Source: Microlunatus elymi
GTDB taxonomy: Bacteria; Actinomycetota; Actinomycetes; Propionibacteriales; Propionibacteriaceae
Direction of reading: 5' to 3'
DNA: 64,000 nucleotides
Assembly (NCBI RefSeq): GCF_007362775.1
Contig: NZ_CP041692.1
Span: 124,001-188,000, forward strand
In this document: in pieces, positions 8,005 through 15,397 of the stretch
How the letters are laid out: each line of letters starts with the position of its first letter
How positions within the stretch are numbered: position 1 is the stretch's first letter
Notes under the pieces: generated by a model
Told to the model about the DNA's origin: nothing
Database searches by the model: none
What the model saw: the letters and a program-made list of their open reading frames with translations, nothing else
Position numbers and translations under genes: made by a program

Positions 8005-9432
8005 CTACCTCCGTACGCTGCTGCGATTCAAGATCAACACCGCCACGCCTCCCGCCGCCAGCAGCGCCGTGGCCAGCGCGACCGCGTACGTCCAGCCCGA
8101 CTCGAGCTGCCGTCGATCCATCCCTCCGTGGAGCAGCAGACTCGCGCAGAGGGTCACTCCGATCGCCGACCCGAGGTAGCGTGCGGTGTTGTTGATCCCG
8201 CTCCCCAACCCGGTCCGGCCCTCCGGCGCAGTGCCCGCGGTCTCCCGCCCGAGCGCGGAATTCACCACGCCGGCGGCGATTCCGGCGATCAGGAAGCCGG
8301 GCAACATCGCCGCGACCGACTCGGCCCGGATCAGGGTCAGCTGCCCAACCGCGATGATCAACAGTGCTACCCCCAGCTGTCTGCGGCCGCGCAGCCAACC
8401 CGGCAGTCGGCGAGCGAAATACGCGGTCACTGTGCTGGCCAAGGACCAGCAAGTGAAGACGATCGACGTCGCGAGGACGCCGAGGTGAAAATCGGCGATC
8501 ATGAAGACCCCGGACACCGACATCAATCCGATCGACCCCAGTCCGACGGCGAATGCCGCCACCTGAACCGCAGCGAAGTCCCGATCCCGGAAGTAGCGAG
8601 GGTCGAGCATGGGATCCCGGCGCCTGAACTCGATCATGACGAAGGCGACGAACAGCAGCACGGCGACGGCGATCATGATCACGGGTTCACGTCGGTCGGC
8701 TGACGTCCGCAGATCGACCAGGCCGATCAAGATCGTCACGGCGGCCAACAGAAACATCACGGCCCCGGCCAGATCCAACCGTCGCCGGTCAGCGGAGCGT
8801 GACTCGGCGAGCCCCCTGCCGCCGACGACCAAGAGCGCGGCACTCAGCACGGCGAGCCCGAGATAGCTGAGCCACCACTGCCCGGCACGGTTGGCCAGGG
8901 CTGCGCCGAACGGGCCGGCCGCGATGCCGGCGCCCAGCGCGACAGCCCAGGTGCTGCCCGCGGTCGCTCGTTCCGCCGGACGCGGAAACGCCTCGGCCAA
9001 CAGCGCCAGCGCGGCCGCCACGACCGCGGCCGCGCCGATGCCGGTGATCACCCGCCCGACGATGAAGGTCACCGACCTGAGGTCGACGTTCACGATCCCA
9101 GCGGCAAGATCAACGACCGTGCCCAGCAGCAGCACGGCCGCGCCGAGCACGAACATCCGCCGACGGCCGTACCGATCGGCCAGGGTGCCGGCCAGCAACA
9201 TCGCAGCCGTCAGTCCGACGCTCATCGAGCTGAGGATCCAGGTGCGCGCGGCCGCGCCGGCTGCCAGCGCAGAACTCAGCGTCGCCAGGTCGGTCAGCGG
9301 AAGGGTGTAGGCCGCCAAGGCGAGGAAAGTCCCGGCAGCGGTGATGATCAGCGTCGCGTTCCGAGACCGGGCAGGACCGACCGCTCGGGGTGCCGTGGGT
9401 GCGGGCATGGTTCGCCCGTCGATTCTTGACAT
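8005..9432 (-). CDS. MFS drug exporter, DHA2 (14-TM) type
   Basis: The product has 475 residues from the ATG at 9432. The first helix (LIITAAGTFLALAAYTLPL), motif A after helix 2 (GTLADRYGRRRMF) and an antiporter-like region near residue 130 (VGRVITGIGAAAVVAAALAL) identify a proton-driven exporter. About 14 hydrophobic segments are present, as in the DHA2 branch (EmrB/QacA). It is divergent from an HxlR-type regulator gene, with repeated operator-like sequences in the 164-bp gap, so it is probably derepressed by a toxic ligand of that regulator. The substrate is unknown. An earlier in-frame start at 9552 would run across the operators and is rejected. Confidence 0.88.
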   Translation of the reverse strand: MSRIDGRTMPAPTAPRAVGPARSRNATLIITAAGTFLALAAYTLPLTDLATLSSALAAGAAARTWILSSMSVGLTAAMLLAGTLADRYGRRRMFVLGAAVLLLGTVVDLAAGIVNVDLRSVTFIVGRVITGIGAAAVVAAALALLAEAFPRPAERATAGSTWAVALGAGIAAGPFGAALANRAGQWWLSYLGLAVLSAALLVVGGRGLAESRSADRRRLDLAGAVMFLLAAVTILIGLVDLRTSADRREPVIMIAVAVLLFVAFVMIEFRRRDPMLDPRYFRDRDFAAVQVAAFAVGLGSIGLMSVSGVFMIADFHLGVLATSIVFTCWSLASTVTAYFARRLPGWLRGRRQLGVALLIIAVGQLTLIRAESVAAMLPGFLIAGIAAGVVNSALGRETAGTAPEGRTGLGSGINNTARYLGSAIGVTLCASLLLHGGMDRRQLESGWTYAVALATALLAAGGVAVLILNRSSVRR

Positions 9433-9487
9433 GCTCTTGCCGCCTTGCTCGATGAGATGCGGCTGAACCGCCGTGCCGGCCCGCCCT

Positions 9488-9506
9488 GAGTCTGGAATCC
9501 AGACTC
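9488..9506. promoter_or_regulatory. 19-bp palindrome in the MFS/HxlR intergenic region
   Basis: GAGTCTGGAATCCAGACTC has perfect 9-bp arms around one central base. It lies 56 bp upstream of the MFS start, where it could cover the exporter promoter. A transcriptional operator is the simplest reading; the binding protein is presumably the adjacent HxlR regulator, but that is inference. Confidence 0.5.
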
Positions 9507-9523
9507 GGCCGTACGACTCAGCT

Positions 9524-9575
9524 GGTCTGTTGACCGAACCAAACTGTGACACACTTCCGGTCTGGTGACAAGACC
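9524..9575. promoter_or_regulatory. Two direct copies of a GGTCTGkTGACmrrACC element upstream of the HxlR gene
   Basis: GGTCTGTTGACCGAACC (9524-9540) and GGTCTGGTGACAAGACC (9559-9575) agree at 13 of 17 positions and start 35 bp apart. Each is an imperfect dyad; the second has GGTCT/AGACC arms. They sit directly before the regulator start at 9597, consistent with autoregulation by an HxlR dimer. Confidence 0.45.
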
Positions 9576-9596
9576 AAATTTCGATAGACTCTCAGC

Positions 9597-10109
9597 ATGG
9601 CTTTGGGCAGTGGGTACGACGCTCAGGACTGCGCGGTGGCGCGGGCCTTGGAAGTCGTCGGCGAGCGGTGGACCATGTTGATCATCCGCGACTGCTTCCT
9701 GGGGGTACGCCGCTTCAGCGACCTGCAGGCGCATCTCGACATCTCCAAGGCCGTGCTCACCGACCGGTTGAACCGGCTGGTGGAGCAGGGGGTGCTCGAG
9801 CGGGACGGCGACCGCGGTCATCAGGAGTATCTGCTGACGAAGGCCGGCCGGGCCCTCGCGCCCGTGCTCGCGACGTTGTCCTACTGGGGCCGGACGTACG
9901 GCAACCCGGACGAACGTCCGACCCGGCAACTCGTCCACAGTTGCGGCGCCGAACTGGACGCGAACGGGCGCTGCGGTCCCTGCGACGTCACGCCTCGAGT
10001 GGCCGAGATGATCAGCCGTCCCGATCCGAACCGCCCGTCGCGCCGCAACGATTTCGTCACCCGCCAACTGGCCGGCGACCACCGACTGTTGGATCCGATC
10101 CGACCTTGA
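9597..10109 (+). CDS. HxlR-family winged-helix transcriptional regulator
   Basis: The product has 170 residues. Signature residues CAVARALEVVGERWTMLIIRD (about 12-32), with the conserved Cys at the start and GxRW, are diagnostic of HxlR proteins. The recognition helix region is ISKAVLTDRLNRLVEQGVL, followed by the wing. A C-terminal extension (residues about 110-150) has CGAELDANGRCGPC, a four-Cys-like arrangement that might bind metal or sense redox. It is divergent from the DHA2 exporter gene and most likely represses it in response to a small molecule. The stop codon lies inside the hairpin at 10106-10137. Confidence 0.92.
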   Translation: MALGSGYDAQDCAVARALEVVGERWTMLIIRDCFLGVRRFSDLQAHLDISKAVLTDRLNRLVEQGVLERDGDRGHQEYLLTKAGRALAPVLATLSYWGRTYGNPDERPTRQLVHSCGAELDANGRCGPCDVTPRVAEMISRPDPNRPSRRNDFVTRQLAGDHRLLDPIRP

Positions 10110-10137
10110 TCAACTTCGGCTCTGCGAAGTTGATCAA
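10106..10137. terminator. Bidirectional hairpin between HxlR and PhyH genes
   Basis: Perfect 13-bp arms TTGATCAACTTCG and CGAAGTTGATCAA flank the 6-base loop GCTCTG. The left arm includes the HxlR stop codon, and the PhyH gene ends 32 bp further on the other strand, so it can terminate both convergent transcripts. No T-run follows. The arms are built around TTGATCAA, the word over-used throughout this window. Confidence 0.7.
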
Positions 10138-10168
10138 CGGTTCGCACCCACGTCTGGGGCCGCCAGTT

Positions 10169-11092
10169 TCAGGCGACGGTGGCGTGTTCGGGCCGTTCGG
10201 CCATCCAGTCGTCCAGGGTCGCAACACGCTGGGGATGACTTCGACTGCGGGCCAGGAAGCCGGCACCATGCTGGGGCATCGGGTCCTGGTCGGTCGGCTG
10301 GTAGCGCAGATCGACGCTCCACCGGACATGGTCGGAATCGTTCGGAGTCGAACTGTGCACCAGACGATCGTTGAACAAGATCGCCGTTCCGGCCCGCACG
10401 GGTAGCGCTACCGGCCCGCGCTCGACAGCTCCCAGCTCGGAGACGTCGAGTTCGAGGAAGCCCGTACCGCTGTAGTCCTCCTGGTGGTAGCCCATCACCC
10501 GGTGCCGTTGAGTCCTCGGATACACGTGCAGGCAACCGTTCTCCAGCGTCGCGTCGACGAAGGAGATCCACACGGTGATCACCGGATTGGAGTTCGCGTC
10601 CGGCCAGTACGACTTGTCCTGATGCCACGGCACGGCACCGGCGGCGATCCTGGGGACCTTCGGCCGCACGTTGTAGACCGGATTGGAGAAGATCTCCGGA
10701 CCGATCAAGCTTTCCACCACGTCCAGGATCCGCGGGTTGCTCATCAGCGTGTAGTAGCCGGGGATCCGGTCCCGCCAGCTCCGGCCGTACTCCAGGAACT
10801 GATCGGGCTCGAGCCCGTCGAACAGATTTGCCAGCCGGTACGGGAACGCCGCCTCGGTCAGCGGATCATCGATCAGCCCTGCCTCGATCAGTTCGTCGGC
10901 GATACGGTCCACCTTTTCGGTGAGGGCGCTGCGGACCGGGGCCATGTCCTCCTCCGACAAGAGGTCGGGAAGGACGAGATAGCCCTCGGTGTCGTACTGC
11001 TCGACCTGTTCGGCGGTCAACGTCCCCTGGTTGCCAGCACGCATCCGGGCGTTCCCGGTGGCGTCGTCCTGGCGCTGGATGGCAGCTCTCAT
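10169..11092 (-). CDS. Phytanoyl-CoA dioxygenase (PhyH)-family Fe(II)/2-oxoglutarate oxygenase
   Basis: The product has 307 residues from the ATG at 11092; an ATG at 11044 (MRAGNQGTLTAEQ) is an alternative. The double-stranded beta-helix core has the iron facial triad: VPWHQDKSYWP (HxD) near residue 165 and RLVHSSTPND with the distal His near 250, followed by the Arg in VRWSVDLRY that should bind the 2-oxoglutarate carboxylate. These enzymes hydroxylate or demethylate small substrates. Divergent from an AraC regulator and next to sugar permease genes and a fucosidase remnant, it may act on a modified sugar or osmolyte, not on a phytanoyl-CoA. The substrate is unknown. Confidence 0.85.
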   Translation of the reverse strand: MRAAIQRQDDATGNARMRAGNQGTLTAEQVEQYDTEGYLVLPDLLSEEDMAPVRSALTEKVDRIADELIEAGLIDDPLTEAAFPYRLANLFDGLEPDQFLEYGRSWRDRIPGYYTLMSNPRILDVVESLIGPEIFSNPVYNVRPKVPRIAAGAVPWHQDKSYWPDANSNPVITVWISFVDATLENGCLHVYPRTQRHRVMGYHQEDYSGTGFLELDVSELGAVERGPVALPVRAGTAILFNDRLVHSSTPNDSDHVRWSVDLRYQPTDQDPMPQHGAGFLARSRSHPQRVATLDDWMAERPEHATVA

Positions 11093-11164
11093 GTCCCATG
11101 ACACTAGGGAAGATTGTCGACGCTGTCGTGGTTTACGACGCCCAACAAGTGGTATGAATCGCTC

Positions 11165-11965
11165 ATGATCACACCGCCCGCCGGGCAGCTGATCGCGGTG
11201 CCGCTGCAGCATCCGCCGCAGGTGGTGAGTCTTGGCTTCGGGTTGCACGGCGTACGAGATCGGGTCGAGCATTGGTTGTTGCCCGAGCTGTATGCGTTGC
11301 ACATCTACGACTGGCACGGCAGCTTGAAGATCGGTGCCGTGGTGCATCCGATCCGGCCGGGGGATCTGAGCCTCATCCCGCCGGGGACGCCGATGGAGTA
11401 TCGCTACAGCGGCCCGTCGCCGCACCTCTATGCACACTTCCGGCTGACCGGCGGCGCGTCGTCGATCGAGATCCCGACCGTGCAACCGCTGGGTCCGCTG
11501 GCGTCGGAGTTTCGCAGGCGGCTCGGGGCGGTCAGCAGCACCGATGATCGGGCGCAAACCTCGGCCGCCGTCTGGGCGCTGCTGTGGGAGGCGGCCGCCC
11601 GGCGACGCGAGCCGGAGCCGCCGGCCGGTGATCAACACGCCGCTGTCGTCACGGCGGTCGGCTACATCGAACGCAACCTGGCCGGGCCGCTCCGGGTGAG
11701 TGTGATCGCTCGCCACGCGCTGGTCTCGCCCAGCCACCTGAACCGGCTGTTCCACGCGACCCACGGGATCAGTGTTTCGACCTACATCCGCGACCAGCGT
11801 GCGGAGCGGGCCGCCCACCTGCTGCGTGACACCACCCAGACCATCAGCTCCGTCGCGGCCAGTGTCGGGATGCCTGATCTGCAGGCGTTCAACAAGTTCT
11901 GCCGCAGTCGGCTCGGTGCTCCGCCGAGCCGACTGCGACCACAATCCGACAGATCAAAGCCATAA
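11165..11965 (+). CDS. AraC-family transcriptional regulator
   Basis: The product has 266 residues from the ATG at 11165. An N-terminal cupin-like ligand domain (HIYDWHGSLKIGAVVHPIRPGDLSL would span the beta strands; quoted motif is IRPGDLSLIPPG) is followed by two helix-turn-helix units from about residue 165: LRVSVIARHALVSPSHLNRL and ISSVAASVGMPDLQAFNKFC. It is divergent from the PhyH gene across a 72-bp gap and ends 9 bp before the convergent permease gene. Expected to activate the oxygenase and perhaps the sugar importer when a carbohydrate binds the cupin domain. Confidence 0.9.
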   Translation: MITPPAGQLIAVPLQHPPQVVSLGFGLHGVRDRVEHWLLPELYALHIYDWHGSLKIGAVVHPIRPGDLSLIPPGTPMEYRYSGPSPHLYAHFRLTGGASSIEIPTVQPLGPLASEFRRRLGAVSSTDDRAQTSAAVWALLWEAAARRREPEPPAGDQHAAVVTAVGYIERNLAGPLRVSVIARHALVSPSHLNRLFHATHGISVSTYIRDQRAERAAHLLRDTTQTISSVAASVGMPDLQAFNKFCRSRLGAPPSRLRPQSDRSKP

Positions 11966-11974
11966 TCCAACAGG

Positions 11975-12955
11975 TCAGAACAGGCCCTGCTTGGCAACCC
12001 GTCGGGCCAGCCAGTTGGCCAGCAAGATCAAGATCAGTGAGATGACGGCCTTGAACAGTGCGATCGCCGTCGCGTACGAGTACTGCGGAATCTGTGACTG
12101 GAAAGCGATCTGGAACGAGTACGTGTCAAGAACCTGCGACACAGACAGGTTGTTCGGGTTCTGCATCAGGAGAACCTTCTCGAACCCGACGCTGAGCATC
12201 TGCCCCATGTTCAAGATCAACAAGGTGACGGTGACCGGCAGGATGCTGGGCAGATCGATGTGCCAGATCCGGCTGATGATGCTGGCACCGTCGACCCGGG
12301 CGGCCTCGTGCAATTGCGGATCGACGCTGGCCAGCGCAGCCAGGAAGATGATCGCGGAGTAGCCCAGGGTCTGCCAGGCTCCCGACCACACGTAGGTGTG
12401 CCGGAACAGGCCCTCGCTGAGGAAGTCGACCGGATTCCCTGTCAGTGCGGTGATCGGGCGGTTCACCACGCCCGTCGTTGGCGAGAACAACATCAGGATG
12501 ATGCCGACCAGCACCACGGTCGAGATGAAGTACGGCGCGTAGGTGATCAGTTGCACCGCCTTCTTGAACCGCTGGTTGCGCAGGGAGTTGAGCAGCAGGG
12601 CCAGGATGATCGGCAACGGGAACAAGGCGATCAACGCGTAGATGTTGAGCACCAGGGTGTTCTTGATCACCGGCCAGAACAGGTGGCTGTGGAAGAACTG
12701 CGAGACGTACTGCATCCCGACCCACGGGCTGCCGTTGATGCCCTCGACGATGTTGTAGTTCTTGAAGGCCAACTGCAACCCGTACATCGGCCAGTAGAGG
12801 AAGATCAGCGAGAAGACCACCGGCGGGATCAGCAGCACGTACAACTGCCAGGCCCGTCGCATGCGGCGCAGAAGTGAGGTCTTGCGCGGCTTGGTCTTCG
12901 TCGACCGGCGAGTCTTGGACGTCGTCTCGGCCGCGCGTACGGAGGTTGTGGTCAT
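11975..12955 (-). CDS. Carbohydrate ABC importer permease, LplB type
   Basis: The product has 326 residues with a basic N-terminal tail (residues 14-35) and about six membrane helices, beginning LYVLLIPPVVFSLIFLYWP. The EAA loop that contacts the ATPase is EAARVDGASIISRIWHIDLP near residue 225. This subfamily (COG4209-like) pairs with an LplC-type permease and an LplA-type binding protein to import oligosaccharides; the shared ATPase is usually encoded elsewhere, and none is seen here. It overlaps the partner permease by 4 bp (ATGA). With the binding protein gene truncated, this importer may be non-functional unless another binding protein serves it. Confidence 0.9.
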   Translation of the reverse strand: MTTTSVRAAETTSKTRRSTKTKPRKTSLLRRMRRAWQLYVLLIPPVVFSLIFLYWPMYGLQLAFKNYNIVEGINGSPWVGMQYVSQFFHSHLFWPVIKNTLVLNIYALIALFPLPIILALLLNSLRNQRFKKAVQLITYAPYFISTVVLVGIILMLFSPTTGVVNRPITALTGNPVDFLSEGLFRHTYVWSGAWQTLGYSAIIFLAALASVDPQLHEAARVDGASIISRIWHIDLPSILPVTVTLLILNMGQMLSVGFEKVLLMQNPNNLSVSQVLDTYSFQIAFQSQIPQYSYATAIALFKAVISLILILLANWLARRVAKQGLF

Positions 12956-13848
12956 TTGACTGATCCGATCAGTGCGCCCTTGACGAAGTGTTTCTGGACG
13001 AACGGGTAGGCGACCAACGGCGGGATCATCGCGACCACGATCATCGCGTACTTCAGCTTGTCGAACAGTTCCTTACGACGCAGCAGTTCTGCCACATCGC
13101 CGCTTCCGATCATGGACGGGTTGATCGCGCTCTGCGACAACAACTCCCGAAGCACCAACTGCAGCGGCTGCAACCCGGGATCGGTGGTGTACAGGAATGC
13201 GTTGAACCAGCCGTTCCACTGGGTGATCCCGTAGAACAGCAGATTCACGGCGATGATCGGCTTGCTCAACGGGAGCGCGATCCGAAAGAAGAAGCGGAAG
13301 TCGTTCGCCCCGTCCACCTTCGCCGCTTCGAGCATCTCGTTGGGAACGTTCATCTGATAGAAGGTCCGGGTGATGATCACGTTGAACACGCTCATCGCTC
13401 CGGGCAGGATGATCGCCCACCGGGTGTCCAGCAGCCCGAGCTGCTGGACCACGATGTAGGTCGGAACGATGCCACCGGCGAACAATGCTGGGATCAGGAA
13501 GAAGAACGTGATCAGCCGCCGAAACGGAAGATCATCGCGCGAGGATGCGTACCCGGCCAGCAACGTCAGCGCTGTCCCGATCACAGCTCCGGCGACCGTG
13601 TAGAGCACGGAGTTGCCGAAGCCGATCACCAGGTTCGGTGACTGAATGATCGTCTTGTACGCGTCCGCGGTGAACCCGACCGGCCACAACACGACCTCGT
13701 TGTTCGCGATCGCCGAAGCGCTGGAGAAGGACGCGCTGAAGACGTAGATCAGCGGGTACAGCACCATCAACGTGAACAAGATCAACACGCTGTAGTTGAC
13801 GATGTAGTAGGCCCGATCGCCCTTCGGTTCTCTGATCCGCATGATCAC
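12952..13848 (-). CDS. Carbohydrate ABC importer permease, LplC/YtcP type
   Basis: The product has 298 residues and about six membrane helices, opening VNYSVLILFTLMVLYPLIYV. The EAA loop is EAAKVDGANDFRFFFRIALP near residue 180. It is the second permease of the LplB/LplC pair and resembles carbohydrate ABC transporter permeases of the YtcP group. Its ATG overlaps the end of the binding-protein remnant by 4 bp, which shows the original order was binding protein, LplC, LplB on the minus strand. Since the upstream gene has lost its 5' end and thus its promoter, expression of both permeases is in doubt. Confidence 0.9.
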   Translation of the reverse strand: MIMRIREPKGDRAYYIVNYSVLILFTLMVLYPLIYVFSASFSSASAIANNEVVLWPVGFTADAYKTIIQSPNLVIGFGNSVLYTVAGAVIGTALTLLAGYASSRDDLPFRRLITFFFLIPALFAGGIVPTYIVVQQLGLLDTRWAIILPGAMSVFNVIITRTFYQMNVPNEMLEAAKVDGANDFRFFFRIALPLSKPIIAVNLLFYGITQWNGWFNAFLYTTDPGLQPLQLVLRELLSQSAINPSMIGSGDVAELLRRKELFDKLKYAMIVVAMIPPLVAYPFVQKHFVKGALIGSVK

Positions 13849-14175
13849 TTCGGCCTGGAGTCGTAGGCCTTCTGGTAGATATCCAGGTAGCCCTGCAGGT
13901 TCATCTGCTTGAAACCGTCCAGGTAGGCGTTCCAGTCGGCGTCGCTGTTGATGTTCTTCTTTCCCAGGGCAAACTGAGACATCGCCTGCTTGACCTGCTG
14001 CTGGATCGACGTCGCCGTGTCGGCGACCTGCGCCGCGCTCTCGTCGGGAATGATCAGCGGCGGCAGCTGCAACTCCTTCGGCTCGGCGTGCTGCTCGTAC
14101 ACCTTGCCTGCCTCGTACAGACCCTTCTCATAGGTCGGCGCCTTCGGGTTCACCTGTTGCCCGTTGCGGAAGTCC
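13845..14175 (-). pseudogene. C-terminal remnant of an LplA-type solute-binding protein
   Basis: About 108 residues remain of a protein family normally around 500-550 residues long. The readable part (FRNGQQVNPKAPTYEKGLYE, then QQVKQAMSQFALGKKNINSD and a YLDIYQKAYDSRPK end) matches the C-terminal lobe of extracellular binding proteins that partner LplB/LplC permeases. The first possible start is GTG at 14153, but no signal peptide, lipobox or N-terminal lobe exists. Reading upstream past about 14175 enters a fucosidase gene of the opposite strand. The true upper boundary is uncertain by roughly ten bases. This is a truncated gene at a deletion or misassembly junction. Confidence 0.8.
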
Positions 14176-15343
14176 AGCGATCGAACCGGAGACGTACGAG
14201 AAGTATCAGCAGTATTTCGCTGCCGATCGCTACGACCCGAAGAAGTGGGCCGAACTCGCGGCCGAGGCCGGCATGAAGTACGTCGTGCTGACGACCAAGC
14301 ATCATGAGGGTTTTTGCTTGTGGGACACGCAACTGACCGACTACAAGTCGACCAACACCCCGTTCGGTCGGGATGCCGTCGCCGAATTCGTCGAGGCTGT
14401 CCGCGGAGCAGGACTCAAGGTCGGCTTCTACCACTCGCTGATCGACTGGCACCATCCTGACTTCCCGATCGATCAGATCCACCCGCTGCGTGATCATCCG
14501 GATGCCGCCAAACTCAACGAGAGCAGGGACATCGCGAAGTACCGCGACTATCTGCACGGTCAGGTCACCGAGTTGCTGACCAACTACGGCGAGATCTCCT
14601 ACCTGTTCTACGACTTCTCCTACCCCGACTCCCGAGATCCGCGCTATGCCGGCAAGGGCAAGGACGACTGGGGATCGGAAGAGTTGCTGGCGCTGACCCG
14701 CAAGCTCCAGCCGGGCATCATCGTGAACGATCGGCTCGATCTGCCGGGCGACCTGGCCACTCCGGAGCAGTACCAACCGTCCGGGCCGATGCTGCGCGAC
14801 GGTCAGCAGGTGCGTTGGGAGGCCTGCCAGACGATCAACGGCAGCTGGGGCTACGACCGGGACAACCTGGACGCCAAGCCGGTCGACCTGCTGGTACGGA
14901 TGTTGGTCGACGGCGTTTCCAAGGGTGGCAACCTGTTGCTGAACGTCGGTCCGAACGGTCGCGGCGAGATCGACCCACCGGACGCCGCCCGGCTGCGCGA
15001 GATCGGCGAGTGGATGGATCTGCATGCCGACTCGATCTACGGCGCGGGTCCCAGTGACTTCACTCCGCCACCGGGAGCGGTCTACACCCAGCGCGGTGAC
15101 CGTCTCTACCTGCATCTGTTCAGCTGGCCGATGCGCCATGTGCACCTGCCGAACCTCGCCGGCAAGGTCCGCTACGCGCAGCTGCTCAACGATGCCTCCG
15201 AGGTTCGGTTCCGCGAGGTCGACCCGGACCAGCAGGCTCAGAACACCACCCCAGGCGGCCAGCCTGCCGGTACGGTCACGCTGACCCTGCCGATCCGACC
15301 GCCCCAGGTCGCGGTGCCGGTGGTGGAGATCTTCTTGGCGTGA
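14176..15343 (+). pseudogene. Alpha-L-fucosidase (GH29) lacking its N-terminus
   Basis: Homology starts at IEPETYEKYQQYFAADRYDP, encoded from about 14180, and continues through GMKYVVLTTKHHEGFCLWD, a GH29 hallmark. The nucleophile is probably the Asp of YLFYDFSYPD (residue 114 counting from the ATG at 14273). A beta-sandwich tail follows. Missing is the segment before this, which in the family carries the signal peptide and the first barrel strand with the FGxFxHWG-like motif, some 50-70 residues. The ATG at 14273 would yield a 356-residue protein without that strand, unlikely to be active. It is fused tail-to-nothing against the binding-protein remnant on the other strand. Confidence 0.78.
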
Positions 15344-15360
15344 GCCGGGGAGTCGGCGGA

Positions 15361-15397
15361 TTGATCATGGTCGAGCGGTCGGCTCGATCATGATCAA
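15361..15397. terminator. Bidirectional hairpin between fucosidase remnant and secA2
   Basis: Arms TTGATCATGGTCGAGC and GCTCGATCATGATCAA pair over 16 bp with one mismatch, around loop GGTCG. The right arm contains the secA2 stop codon (15394-15396). Position between convergent genes and lack of a T-run match the 10106-10137 hairpin, and both begin with TTGATCA. Confidence 0.7.

Noticed and set aside
11093-11944. N-terminal extension of the PhyH reading frame to 11944
   Set aside because: The extension is antisense to the AraC gene and shows no oxygenase features; homology begins after 11092.
14150-15145. Minus-strand open frame opposite the fucosidase
   Set aside because: Antisense shadow of a GH29 sequence; not in frame with the binding-protein remnant.
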